Counted from the stretch's first letter, positions 1 to 7,098 are shown. The stretch: 13,331 nt of DNA from RGIG8597 sp050872545 (GCA_050872545.1 JBNMHA010000058.1:1-13331); one strand, 5' to 3'. The notes: a model not told the origin generated them from the sequence alone. Numbers and translations: made by a program.

Positions 1-649
1 AATCCCAGCACCACTCCCAAACGTTGCCGGTCATATCATAAATTCCCAATGCATTAGGCTTTTTTGTTCCTACATCATGCGTTCCGTAATCATGCGAGTT
101 TTCATCACCGGAATTACCGAAATACCAAGCAACTTCATTTATATTATTGCTTCCGCTGAATGCCGTATCATTTCTGCCACCGGCGCGCGCCGCATATTCC
201 CATTCTGCTTCTGTCGGCAGCCTGTAGCCGTCTGCATTCCAATTACATTCTACTTTCCAACGGTATTTATCTTTGCTGCTTAAATTCATTTTATCCTTTG
301 CGTCGCGGTCAATTTTATAGCACGGAGTTAAATTCTTCATCAAACTGTAAGCATTGCAGAATTCAACCGCATCATACCAATTAACTTTCTCCACCGGATG
401 ATTTTCACCGACAAAGAAACTTGGATTGCTTCCTGTCACCGCGTGCCACTCTTTCTGCGTTACCTCAAATTTGCTGATATAAAAACTGTCTACCGTGACG
501 TAATGAAGCGGCTTTTCATCAGCATCACCGGTTTCACTTCCCATTATAAAGCTGCCACCGTCAACCAAAACCATTTCAATATCAGGCACTTGCGCCCAAA
601 GTCCTGCGGCAAATAAACTTACAACTACTAAAATTATCTTTCTGTTCAT
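1..649 (-). CDS. Secreted SUMF1/formylglycine-generating-enzyme-fold protein (partial, 3' end outside window)
   Basis: The minus strand is open from an ATG at 649 to the left edge (about 216 codons visible, C-terminus missing). The first 20 residues (MNRKIILVVVSLFAAGLWAQ) form a signal peptide without a lipobox, so the protein is probably periplasmic. SUMF1 (FGE-sulfatase) hallmarks follow in order: IEMVLVDGGSFIMGSETGD, a short 'ISKFEVTQKEWHAVTGSNPS' block, 'HPVEKVNWYDAVEFCNAYS', 'YRLPTEAEWEYAARAGG' and 'NALGIYDMTGNVWEWCWD' at the window edge. Family members either convert Cys to formylglycine in sulfatases or are non-catalytic relatives; treponemes often carry several secreted copies of unknown role. 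The C-terminal part that would carry the active-site cysteines is outside the window, so catalytic ability cannot be judged. AAGGA lies about 13 nt upstream of the ATG. It is transcribed divergently from the gene at 787. Confidence 0.9.
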   Translation of the reverse strand, partial: MNRKIILVVVSLFAAGLWAQVPDIEMVLVDGGSFIMGSETGDADEKPLHYVTVDSFYISKFEVTQKEWHAVTGSNPSFFVGENHPVEKVNWYDAVEFCNAYSLMKNLTPCYKIDRDAKDKMNLSSKDKYRWKVECNWNADGYRLPTEAEWEYAARAGGRNDTAFSGSNNINEVAWYFGNSGDENSHDYGTHDVGTKKPNALGIYDMTGNVWEWCWD

Positions 650-670
650 AAAATTATTTCTTTCCTTAAT

Positions 671-699
671 AATATTTGCTTATTAACATCTGTTGTCAA
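671..699 (-). promoter_or_regulatory. Candidate sigma-70 promoter of the SUMF1-domain gene
   Basis: Read on the minus strand, a consensus -35 box TTGACA (699-694) is followed after 17 nt by AATATT (676-671), with ATATTA and TATTAT as 18-19 nt alternatives. It lies 22 nt upstream of the ATG at 649, with an AAGGA ribosome site between. The -35 is perfect and the -10 is mediocre. No equally good promoter was found on the plus strand for the gene at 787. Confidence 0.45.
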
Positions 700-786
700 T
701 TTCATGTATACAAACCGGATGACTTTAATTTTTATTAATCACAATGCCGAAAATCCTTTCTGATTTTATTAACAAAACGGAAAATT

Positions 787-2628
787 ATGACTGAACTAAT
801 ATCTTTATCATTTCAAAATATCGAATATCATTTGCTGAAAAAAATATTTCTAAAAAATCCGCCGTCCGCTGCTGCTGCGATTCCGGTCTTATTAATCCCC
901 GCCGCAATAGAATTAGTTTTCGTACTTGTCTGCGGTCTATTCCTAGAAAGATTCTGGGTTGCACTGTCGGTAACTTTAGTTTACTCGGCAATTCCCATTG
1001 TTTTTTTTAGGCACCGCATAAAACTTGCAATGCGTCCGGAAATTCGTGATGAAATCTCCGACAGATTAAAAAACTTAGGCAGAATGCAGGAAGTCTTTCG
1101 TGACTCATTTAAGCGTATTTCTTTCCAATTAAATTTTTGTTTACAAACTTCTGCGCTGATTATTCTGCCGGCTGCAATTACAACGCTTACAGCTTTATCA
1201 TTCGGTTCATTATTGGCATTGTTTGCAGAATTCGCCGTTGTTTTCTGCGGATGTTTCGCCGCTGTTTACTTTTTTATTTTCAAGAAACTTCCTCAACCGG
1301 AACTTTTGGACTTGGGTAATTTCAAAGAAAACAATGCAGTTGATTTGCCTCTGATGGTTTTACTGACTGTTCCGCTTTTCGCTGTATTATTTGCCATATT
1401 GCTGTTGTGTCGGCTTCCGCTGATTTTAGCATTCGTAATTTCCGTTGCGGTAAGTACGGCATTCGGTATAGCCGCTCATTTTGTGCTACGTTACTTCGGG
1501 CTTTACAACAAAACTCGGCGGCGAGTTCTTTTCTACAAAGTTCACGCTAAAGTAACCGATTTCACAGAAGAACTTTCTGTACTGAAAGTCATTCTGCAAT
1601 TTTACCGCCGATATACACTGCCGATAAACACATTTGTAATTTCGTTCTTAATATTGGAAATCTTCGGTAAGTCATTTTTGAAAAGTCAGTCCAATATTTT
1701 GTTTTTGGCGCAGATGTTCACTCTTGCTGCGTCGTATCCGATTTTTTCGCATTTCAACCGTTATGATAATACAAGCAAACGCCAATTCATCAACACAGTT
1801 TCAATCGATTTACTGGTGATTGTACTGTTTTTGATTTCATCAATACGCATTACTCCGCTGTGTGAAAACTTTCCGCAGTATGCAAAGGATGTTATCTGTC
1901 CAATCACGGGATTGGTCGATAATATACTTGCTCACATAGACAGCCTAAAAAATATGGCTTCCTATCATAAAATTTTACTGCCGATTCCGGCGTTTCTTGC
2001 AGTTTACTTTTTAAGTTTTGCGGCACTGAAACTTCTGCACTTGCTTGAAAGAATTTCTTTTCGCACATCACAAAAGGAACTTTCCGGTGAAGTTCCGGTG
2101 ATATTATTCAACAGCAATCTTTCGTTGTATCCTGTTTTGTTTTATGCTGCCGCCTCCGGTGCCGGACTGTTGCTTTTGTATATAGAAATTCCTTTTATCA
2201 GCAATCTGTTTTTTACATTAATAGGAACGTTGCAGGTTGAAGAGATTTTCAAAATTACACTGTTCTCACTGGAAAATATTACAAAGTTTTTTAAAGCAGT
2301 AACGATTTTGTGGACTGCTTGGTGTGCATTGCAGGTACTACTGCGCTTTAATTTAGCAATGTTCAGCCACTTCATTCTGCTGCAAAATGAAGTTATATTT
2401 ATACGCAATAACTTAATTCACCGCGAGACATTCAGAATTCCGCTGTCGAAAATCGATCAGGTTTATACACAGCAGAATGCAGCCGAACGTTTCCTTGATA
2501 TTGGCTCGGTTTCACTTAAAACAAAGGAAACAGATAATCCTGTTGTAATTCCCGGAGTGCCTGCCGTTTCAGAAAAAAACCGCATGTTAATGGATAAGAT
2601 AAAAATTGATTTACAAAAAACTAAATAG
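787..2628 (+). CDS. Polytopic membrane protein with C-terminal bacterial PH-like (bPH2/YdbS-type) domain
   Basis: This is a 613-residue protein. Roughly residues 30-525 hold about 11-12 hydrophobic segments, for example around 31-53, 57-73, 116-165 and 187-240, with further ones up to about 525. Residues 529-605 are soluble and look like a bacterial PH domain of the YdbS/YdbT (DUF304, bPH2) kind: a strand with 'QNEVIFIRNN', then RIPLSKIDQVY (550-560), then FLDIGSVSLKT (569-579), then 'VVIPGVP', the usual order of the family. bPH2 domains normally follow one to four membrane helices; here the domain ends a very large membrane region. The function is unknown; an envelope role is inferred. The ribosome site is weak (ACGGAAAATT before ATG). 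The 3' end overlaps the next gene by 23 nt, which suggests translational coupling. The PH-like call rests on motif pattern only. Confidence 0.75.
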   Translation: MTELISLSFQNIEYHLLKKIFLKNPPSAAAAIPVLLIPAAIELVFVLVCGLFLERFWVALSVTLVYSAIPIVFFRHRIKLAMRPEIRDEISDRLKNLGRMQEVFRDSFKRISFQLNFCLQTSALIILPAAITTLTALSFGSLLALFAEFAVVFCGCFAAVYFFIFKKLPQPELLDLGNFKENNAVDLPLMVLLTVPLFAVLFAILLLCRLPLILAFVISVAVSTAFGIAAHFVLRYFGLYNKTRRRVLFYKVHAKVTDFTEELSVLKVILQFYRRYTLPINTFVISFLILEIFGKSFLKSQSNILFLAQMFTLAASYPIFSHFNRYDNTSKRQFINTVSIDLLVIVLFLISSIRITPLCENFPQYAKDVICPITGLVDNILAHIDSLKNMASYHKILLPIPAFLAVYFLSFAALKLLHLLERISFRTSQKELSGEVPVILFNSNLSLYPVLFYAAASGAGLLLLYIEIPFISNLFFTLIGTLQVEEIFKITLFSLENITKFFKAVTILWTAWCALQVLLRFNLAMFSHFILLQNEVIFIRNNLIHRETFRIPLSKIDQVYTQQNAAERFLDIGSVSLKTKETDNPVVIPGVPAVSEKNRMLMDKIKIDLQKTK

Positions 2629-3997
2629 CATACAGCTTGCAGCCGCTGTTATTACAGCCGTATTAATTTCTCTTACTTATTTTTCGCTTAATTTTAACTA
2701 CCTTTCACGATTTATTGATGAAAAGGGAGACTGCCTTACATACGATTACTATGTTCGATTGGGAATTCCGCAGTATTTGTTCAATCCGCACCATATCGGT
2801 TTTGACTGGGCAGGTGAACAGCTTTGCAAAATAATGCGTGAAAACGGCTATACCGGAACAACAATGGTAGCACTTCAGCTGCGCAATTTAATATTCGGCT
2901 CGCTTTGTCTTGGGATAATGTTTTTTTTGTTTTACAAAATTTCAAAGCGTTACCTGCTGTCATTGGGAATTGTGTTAATGTACACATTTTGTGCAGCACA
3001 TTGGATTTACTCGCAGATAAACGACACGCCGATAATTCATTCAAACATGACTTTCCTGCTGTTTCTTGCAGCCCTGTATTTTCCGCAGGCAAAGCATAAA
3101 AAAACTTATGCTGGACTGCTCGGCTTTTGGCATGCCCTGACAATATTTTTTCATCAGTCTGATGCAATTATGGCACTGCCCGTAGTTTTTATACTGATGT
3201 TTTACACACTTTTCCCAAATGAAAAAGGTAAACGCCCATATTTCACATTTGCAAATATTCGTTACATCGCAATTTATGCAGCCGTATTTTGCATAATTGT
3301 GGTAATCGCCTATTATTATGTAGGAATTGTTTTAATAGGTTTAGACTTCGACAAGGAAAATGCAAAGGCTTTTAATAATATAAAGGATTCGTCTTATTTT
3401 TTTAACTGGCTTATTTTGTATGCAAAAATCGACTACTGGGGCAAGGGCTTCAGTGCAGAGAATACACAGGCTCTTTTCGGTCAAATGGTAAGCGGAATAT
3501 CGGCATACTTTTATCAACCGCAGACTTTTCAGGGCAAGGCAATCGGCTTTGATTTCAACAGCATATTCGGCGCAGCTTCAATTCTGCCCAACTTAATAGG
3601 CATACTATTTATATTTGTCTTAGGCGGAAGTATACTGTTCTTTAGACCATTACTGCGCCGCTATCGTCATGCAATACCGGCAGTAATTTTATATATGATA
3701 ATTTATGCAGCACTCACCTGCTGGTGGGAAGCCGATTACCGAGAATTTTGGGTAGCTCCAATGTTCTCATTCTGGTTTCTAACGTTAATATTTTTCAACT
3801 TTATTATGGAAAAGACCTGCATTGCAAAACCATTTGTACATACAGCATGTTATTCATTTATATTTCTCCTTGCAGGTCTGCTCTTTTACTTCAATTTCAT
3901 AGGTTTCATTCTGCCGTATTCCGGAGACAGATACCAGACTTACACAATCACACAGGATTCATATAAGTACGTTCCTATTCCAACCTATTATAAATAA
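2606..3997 (+). CDS. Polytopic membrane protein, possibly a GT-C-type glycosyltransferase
   Basis: This 463-residue protein starts at a TTG inside the end of the previous gene (23-nt overlap). That start is chosen because it keeps the whole first membrane helix (about residues 9-30) and no in-frame ATG lies close by. About 10-11 hydrophobic segments follow. Helix 1 is followed by an extracytoplasmic loop rich in acids and histidines (D38, E39, D42, D47, then NPHH at 60-63). An acidic loop right after helix 1 is a general feature of GT-C lipid-phosphate-sugar glycosyltransferases, and an 'NPHH' element occurs in some uncharacterised proteins of that fold. This is the basis of the tentative call; no specific family is recognised. 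The aromatic-rich loop near 375-390 (TCWWEADYREFW) could be extracytoplasmic. It shares an operon with the PH-domain protein upstream. Alternative: a membrane protein of unrelated function. Confidence 0.75.
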   Translation: MIYKKLNSIQLAAAVITAVLISLTYFSLNFNYLSRFIDEKGDCLTYDYYVRLGIPQYLFNPHHIGFDWAGEQLCKIMRENGYTGTTMVALQLRNLIFGSLCLGIMFFLFYKISKRYLLSLGIVLMYTFCAAHWIYSQINDTPIIHSNMTFLLFLAALYFPQAKHKKTYAGLLGFWHALTIFFHQSDAIMALPVVFILMFYTLFPNEKGKRPYFTFANIRYIAIYAAVFCIIVVIAYYYVGIVLIGLDFDKENAKAFNNIKDSSYFFNWLILYAKIDYWGKGFSAENTQALFGQMVSGISAYFYQPQTFQGKAIGFDFNSIFGAASILPNLIGILFIFVLGGSILFFRPLLRRYRHAIPAVILYMIIYAALTCWWEADYREFWVAPMFSFWFLTLIFFNFIMEKTCIAKPFVHTACYSFIFLLAGLLFYFNFIGFILPYSGDRYQTYTITQDSYKYVPIPTYYK

Positions 3998-4017
3998 GCT
4001 GCAAGTTTGGCTTTTTT
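3996..4017 (+). terminator. Weak intrinsic terminator after the membrane-protein pair
   Basis: AAGC (3996-3999) pairs with GCTT (4010-4013), with an inner CAA/TTG pairing, followed directly by TTTTTT. The stem is short, and it overlaps the stop codon of the upstream gene, so this is only a possible terminator. Confidence 0.35.
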
Positions 4018-4042
4018 GTTTGTCTTTGAGGCTTCTTTATTT

Positions 4043-4085
4043 GTGCTCAGAGCTCGATTCCATTTTGGGATTAAAGTATGAGCAC
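4043..4085. repeat. Palindromic repeat copy A (REP-like candidate) upstream of the RAYT gene
   Basis: GTGCTCA (4043-4049) and TGAGCAC (4079-4085) are perfect inverted repeats. Between them GATTCC/GGGATT can pair with two wobbles around an ATTTT loop, and GAGCTC is itself a palindrome. The left half (GTGC.CAGAGCT..AT.CCATT) recurs in the same orientation at 4984-5005, on the other side of the RAYT gene, with about 19 of 23 positions identical. Confidence 0.5.
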
Positions 4086-4125
4086 TTTGCTACTTTGTTA
4101 TGCGGCAAGTTCGCTAGCACAATAA

Positions 4126-4147
4126 ATGACCAGACCTCAATTCTATT
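4126..4147 (+). repeat. Dispersed short repeat, copy 1 (ATGACCAGACCTCAATTCTA)
   Basis: The 22 nt starting at 4126 match 7003-7024 at 20 of 22 positions. Their inner 16 nt (4130-4145) are identical to 7073-7088. This copy sits 143 nt upstream of the RAYT start codon. A 16-nt perfect match in non-coding DNA 3 kb apart is unlikely by chance. Confidence 0.75.
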
Positions 4148-4289
4148 TTTGCATATTACAAAAGCTTATTTCCTCAACACACACCTGTTTATTAACAACC
4201 TTACAAGTAAATAAAAAGTAAATTTAGATCCAACTGCCCTTTTTTTCCACCTAGCACACATAGAAAAACAAAAAATTTTTGGAGGAGCT

Positions 4290-4763
4290 ATGTCACGTAG
4301 AAGAATCAAAAAGGCTGGCGTACATTATCACGTCACAAGCAAATTTCATCAGGGCGTAATTCGTTTTATAGACAAGAAATGCAAGAAAATGTTCATTCGT
4401 TTTTGTCACAGGGCGTGCGGGAAATTTCGTTTCAAAATCAAAAATATCTGTGTTATGGACACGCACATTCACCTTCTCATTTGCCCCGGAAGCGACGAGG
4501 ATATTTCGAAAATTATGCAGTACATCAAGCAGTGCTTTACGCAGTGGCTCAATCGGCGGTTCGGCATTAAAGGACCGGCTTGGGAGGCGCGTTTTTTCAG
4601 TAAAATTGTGGAGTTTGCAGAGGAAATCGTGCGCACTTTCATCTACATTGAGCAGAATCCTATCCGGGCAGGTCTGGTCAGAAGTTCAAAATTGTATGAT
4701 TATCCGTTCTATGAGGTTTGGGAACCGCTCTTGCCGGAGGAACTGCGGCAGTTTTTGCAGTAA
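4290..4763 (+). CDS. REP-associated tyrosine transposase (RAYT, Y1/HUH superfamily)
   Basis: A 157-residue protein of the IS200-like Y1 transposase superfamily (Y1_Tnp fold). Visible features are an N-terminal 'VHYHVTSK' strand, the metal-binding HUH pair HIH at residues 59-61 in 'CVMDTHIHLLICP', and the catalytic tyrosine region FIYIEQNPIRAGLV with Y119 as the likely nucleophile. The 'NPxRAGLV' block is characteristic of RAYTs rather than classical IS200 TnpA. Studied RAYTs are single-copy chromosomal genes that nick single-stranded REP palindromes flanking them. The residues needed for activity look intact. The start at 4290 is supported by a strong GGAGGAG ribosome site (4281-4287), better than those of the neighbours. 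The codons look somewhat richer in G+C than the flanking genes, which fits acquisition. Related palindromic repeats lie about 200 nt away on each side. Confidence 0.92.
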   Translation: MSRRRIKKAGVHYHVTSKFHQGVIRFIDKKCKKMFIRFCHRACGKFRFKIKNICVMDTHIHLLICPGSDEDISKIMQYIKQCFTQWLNRRFGIKGPAWEARFFSKIVEFAEEIVRTFIYIEQNPIRAGLVRSSKLYDYPFYEVWEPLLPEELRQFLQ

Positions 4764-4770
4764 ATTACTG
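4741..4770. repeat. Two adjacent perfect palindromes at the 3' end of the RAYT gene
   Basis: AACTGCGGCAGTT (4741-4753) is a 13-nt perfect palindrome around one G and is followed by T residues. CAGTAAATTACTG (4758-4770) is another perfect 13-nt palindrome, and it includes the stop codon. They may act as a weak terminator or be relics of an element end. The first is entirely coding, so chance cannot be excluded. Confidence 0.45.
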
Positions 4771-4818
4771 TTAATTTCTGATTTGAACTCTTAGTTTATT
4801 CTGTTTTCTCATAATTAT

Positions 4819-5094
4819 TTACACAACATATAGGCTAGCTATGTCCTTTTGAAGCTGCAAAACCTCATTTTTATATTTTTTTGTTCTACTTTTTAGCCTT
4901 CGATTTGCAAATTCTGTTGATTTCTTGCCTATTGCGTCTCTTTTTTGAATATTTTTGTTTCTTTTGGTTATTTCTTGCGAAATGTGCACAGAGCTTAATC
5001 CCATTACCGAATAGCGCACAATACCAACGTAGAATAGAGAGCAGACCGTAATCCCAAAACAAAATACTACTCTGGGCAAAAAAACAAAAAGCAT
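4819..5094 (-). CDS. Small hypothetical membrane-anchored protein
   Basis: The minus strand is open for 91 codons, starting 1 nt after the stop codon of the solute-binding protein gene, so it could be translationally coupled to it. The predicted product has one hydrophobic stretch (about residues 5-35) followed by a very basic, Lys/Arg/Gln-rich and probably helical tail (about 38-91) that could form a coiled coil. No family is recognised, and it is not a permease. No clear ribosome site precedes the ATG. Part of the frame (about residues 26-37) overlaps a repeat that has a copy at 4043-4085, where the related codons lie in the same phase (M-E-S-S-S-E-H versus M-G-L-S-S-V-H). Either the gene contains a repeat, or the other copy is a remnant of a related gene. 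It may not be expressed. Confidence 0.4.
   Translation of the reverse strand: MLFVFLPRVVFCFGITVCSLFYVGIVRYSVMGLSSVHISQEITKRNKNIQKRDAIGKKSTEFANRRLKSRTKKYKNEVLQLQKDIASLYVV
4983..5020. repeat. Palindromic repeat copy B (REP-like candidate) downstream of the RAYT gene
   Basis: TGTGC (4983-4987) and GCACA (5016-5020) form the ends, as in copy A. The left half, 4984-5005, matches 4043-4065 (GTGC.CAGAGCT..AT.CCATT, about 19 of 23). The right half is shorter and diverged. It lies 220 nt beyond the RAYT stop codon, in direct orientation relative to copy A, and inside a small doubtful minus-strand gene. Confidence 0.4.
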
Positions 5095-5095
5095 C

Positions 5096-6892
5096 TCATT
5101 TCAAAAAAAGTCTGTCCGTTTCCAGTCCGTTAAGCGTATCATAAAAGACATTTTCCCATTTATTATCTACTGCAAAAAATGAATATGGATGCGCGATATA
5201 GATAAGCGGACACTGTTCCAATAAAATTTGCTGATATTTATTCCAAATGAGTTTAGCCTTATTATTGTCTAAAGCACATGAGCCTTCCTTATACAATCTA
5301 TCGATTTCAGCTTCCCAAGCTGTTGCCGGAGTTTTCTGCATTGGGTACCACAAATGAAGCCTTCCGTCAGAAGGCCAAACATTAGAGCCCTGTGTCGGCC
5401 AATAATTTGAACCGAATGACATAATCGTACAATCCCAATCAAATGTTGATATAAGCATGTCTATAATTTTTTGAAAATCCATACTGCGAATATTTATCTT
5501 AATGCCGAGATTAGCCGCCTCATCCGCAAAAATTGTAGCAATATCAAGCCGCATGTTGTTTTCACCATTCACAAATAAGTCAAACTCTACAGGATTTCCA
5601 TCTGAATCACGCATTTTTTTATCATTACCAAAATTAAAACCAGCTTTTGAAAGAAGCCGCATTGCATGAACCGGATCATACTTATATTCAAGCTTAATTT
5701 CTTCATTATACATCGGATTGGCTTTGCAGAAAAAATCATGTGCAGGTTCGCCCAGACCTCTGTAAATTTGTCTGATAATACGCTCTCTATTAACAATGCA
5801 GCTCATAGCCTGACGAAACTGCGTAGAAGTAAACCACTTATATTTCTTTTCCTTAAGTTTTGCCGGATTTTGATTAAACGTAATGTAATCCGATCCAAGC
5901 GATGTTCCTCCGTCGTAAACCGTGTAATTTTTATTTTCCTTATCAACGTACTCCTCAAGATTTTCATGCCTTACATTTGTGTAATCAATCTGTCCGCTTT
6001 TAAAAAGTAAGTTTTCCGCATTTAAATCTCCGACAACTTTATAAATCACAGTCTCACAATACGGTAGCGCATTTCCCGCTTCATCCTTTTTCCAATAATC
6101 CGGATTACGCTTCATAACAATTCTAACTCCGGGTGTATATTCTACGATATGCATCGGTCCCATTGACGGCAATATTTTTAAATCGGTATCAATACTTAAT
6201 ACATTCAAAACGCCCTCAATTCCGCGCTTCCTTTTCGCTTCTTCATAAATATACTTAGGACCAAAATTCATGTTGGTAGTTAAAAGTGGATTTGCAAAAA
6301 TCTTAGGAAGATGAAATTCAAATGTTAATCTGTCAATTTTGTGAATTGTAATCCGTGCTTCTGTTCCGTCATCAAGTGTTACAAACTGTGACGCATAACC
6401 GGAAGTCCGCAGTGCAGAATCTCCGTGAATTTCATCATACCAAAAGATAGGATCATCTGCCGTAACAGGAACGCGCACCTTCCCATCACTCGTTGTCCAA
6501 AACATATTGTCACGCAGATAATAACGGACAGTCATTCCGCCACTTTCCGGCGTTTCTACCTCAAACTTATACGCAGCCTGCGGTGTAAATTCTTTTTTAT
6601 ACGGATCATAATTAACAAGATAATCATGCAGCGGATCCAAAATATTTCTTGCTGAAGAATCAGCACTTGCTATTAAATTAAAAGATTTCGGTTCACCGCT
6701 TGTAACAACATTTATAGTTCCGCCAGATTTGCCGATTTCAAACTGTTGACCGCCCGGTTTGCGGACAGTTTTAGATAGAAAATCATCTTTCATCGCCTGC
6801 TTTACCGCCTCAATCTCACTCTCAGCATATTCAGGTTCCTTTACACATGCTGATAATATTCCAATCAGCAATATAATTAGAATTCGTTTCAT
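5096..6892 (-). CDS. ABC transporter substrate-binding lipoprotein, family 5 (oligopeptide/nickel type)
   Basis: A 598-residue exported lipoprotein. The signal peptide ends in lipobox LSAC, so Cys16 is the predicted lipidated residue. A spacer to about residue 55 precedes the SBP_bac_5 domain. That domain shows GGTINVVTSGEPKSFN (57-72), 'VNYDPYKKEFTPQAAYKF', the 'FRQAMSCIVNRERIIRQIY' helix, 'GLGEPAHDFF', and 'YDPVHAMRLLSKAGF', typical of OppA/DppA-type proteins. It would bind peptides or a similar ligand in the periplasm and deliver it to a membrane permease. No permease or ATPase gene adjoins it in this window, so the partner is elsewhere or the protein acts alone. AGGA lies 8-9 nt before the ATG. 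A TATACT hexamer at 6915-6910 is a possible -10 box without a clear -35. Ligand specificity cannot be read from the sequence. Confidence 0.93.
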   Translation of the reverse strand: MKRILIILLIGILSACVKEPEYAESEIEAVKQAMKDDFLSKTVRKPGGQQFEIGKSGGTINVVTSGEPKSFNLIASADSSARNILDPLHDYLVNYDPYKKEFTPQAAYKFEVETPESGGMTVRYYLRDNMFWTTSDGKVRVPVTADDPIFWYDEIHGDSALRTSGYASQFVTLDDGTEARITIHKIDRLTFEFHLPKIFANPLLTTNMNFGPKYIYEEAKRKRGIEGVLNVLSIDTDLKILPSMGPMHIVEYTPGVRIVMKRNPDYWKKDEAGNALPYCETVIYKVVGDLNAENLLFKSGQIDYTNVRHENLEEYVDKENKNYTVYDGGTSLGSDYITFNQNPAKLKEKKYKWFTSTQFRQAMSCIVNRERIIRQIYRGLGEPAHDFFCKANPMYNEEIKLEYKYDPVHAMRLLSKAGFNFGNDKKMRDSDGNPVEFDLFVNGENNMRLDIATIFADEAANLGIKINIRSMDFQKIIDMLISTFDWDCTIMSFGSNYWPTQGSNVWPSDGRLHLWYPMQKTPATAWEAEIDRLYKEGSCALDNNKAKLIWNKYQQILLEQCPLIYIAHPYSFFAVDNKWENVFYDTLNGLETDRLFLK

Positions 6893-7001
6893 AAAATTTT
6901 CCTCACATCAGTATACTATCGGTATGCATAAAAAATATTTTATCACCCAGTACCCAAATGCCCATACCTGTATTCAAATATAGCATAAACACCAAACTAT
7001 A

Positions 7002-7046
7002 CATGACCAGACCTATATTCTATTACAGCATAGAGGTCTGGTCATG
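7002..7046. repeat. Perfect 13-bp inverted repeat made of two copies of the dispersed repeat
   Basis: CATGACCAGACCT (7002-7014) and AGGTCTGGTCATG (7034-7046) are exact reverse complements. After one A/G mismatch, TAT/ATA adds three more pairs, leaving an 11-nt loop. The left arm is repeat copy 2 (7003-7024, 20/22 to the copy at 4126). The right arm is copy 3 on the opposite strand (ATGACCAGACCTCTATGCT read 7045-7027). No U-tract follows on either strand, so this does not look like an intrinsic terminator. It lies between the flippase stop and the solute-binding protein start. Confidence 0.8.
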
Positions 7047-7072
7047 CAGAAATGCAACTCATCATAACGCAC

Positions 7073-7088
7073 CCAGACCTCAATTCTA
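7073..7088 (+). repeat. Dispersed short repeat, copy 4
   Basis: CCAGACCTCAATTCTA here is identical to 4130-4145. It lies 27 nt beyond the inverted repeat and just before the flippase stop codon at 7099. Its ATTCTA end overlaps a small stem (ATTCT/AGAAT, 7083-7097) that could form in the 3' end of the flippase transcript. Confidence 0.7.
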
Positions 7089-7098
7089 AAAAAGAATA

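Larger units (their letters stand above)
3998..4289. other. Gene-free stretch upstream of the RAYT gene
   Basis: This 292-nt stretch between the membrane-protein operon and the RAYT gene holds a weak terminator at its left end, a palindromic repeat at 4043-4085, and one copy of a short dispersed repeat at 4126-4147. A 64-codon open frame covers part of it (4020-4214), but it spans both repeats and has no family resemblance, so it is not called. No convincing promoter for the RAYT gene was found; the last 80 nt are very AT-rich. Confidence 0.6.

Noticed and set aside
1..649. Plus-strand frames of 60-74 codons at the left edge
   Set aside because: They lie opposite the clear SUMF1-domain protein and lack any family signature.
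2781..3167. 128-codon antisense frame within the GT-C-like gene
   Set aside because: It is low-complexity and cysteine/serine-rich, has no ribosome site, and lies opposite a membrane protein; shadow frame.
4020..4214. 64-codon plus-strand frame upstream of the RAYT gene
   Set aside because: It runs through both repeats and a possible terminator, has no ribosome site, and its start ATG is not AGGA-linked.
5751..5762. CCAGACCTC inside the solute-binding protein gene, similar to the dispersed repeat
   Set aside because: Only nine bases match and they encode the conserved RGLGEP segment; chance.
7002..7088. Possible CRISPR array
   Set aside because: Only three copies, in mixed orientation with irregular spacing, and no cas genes nearby.
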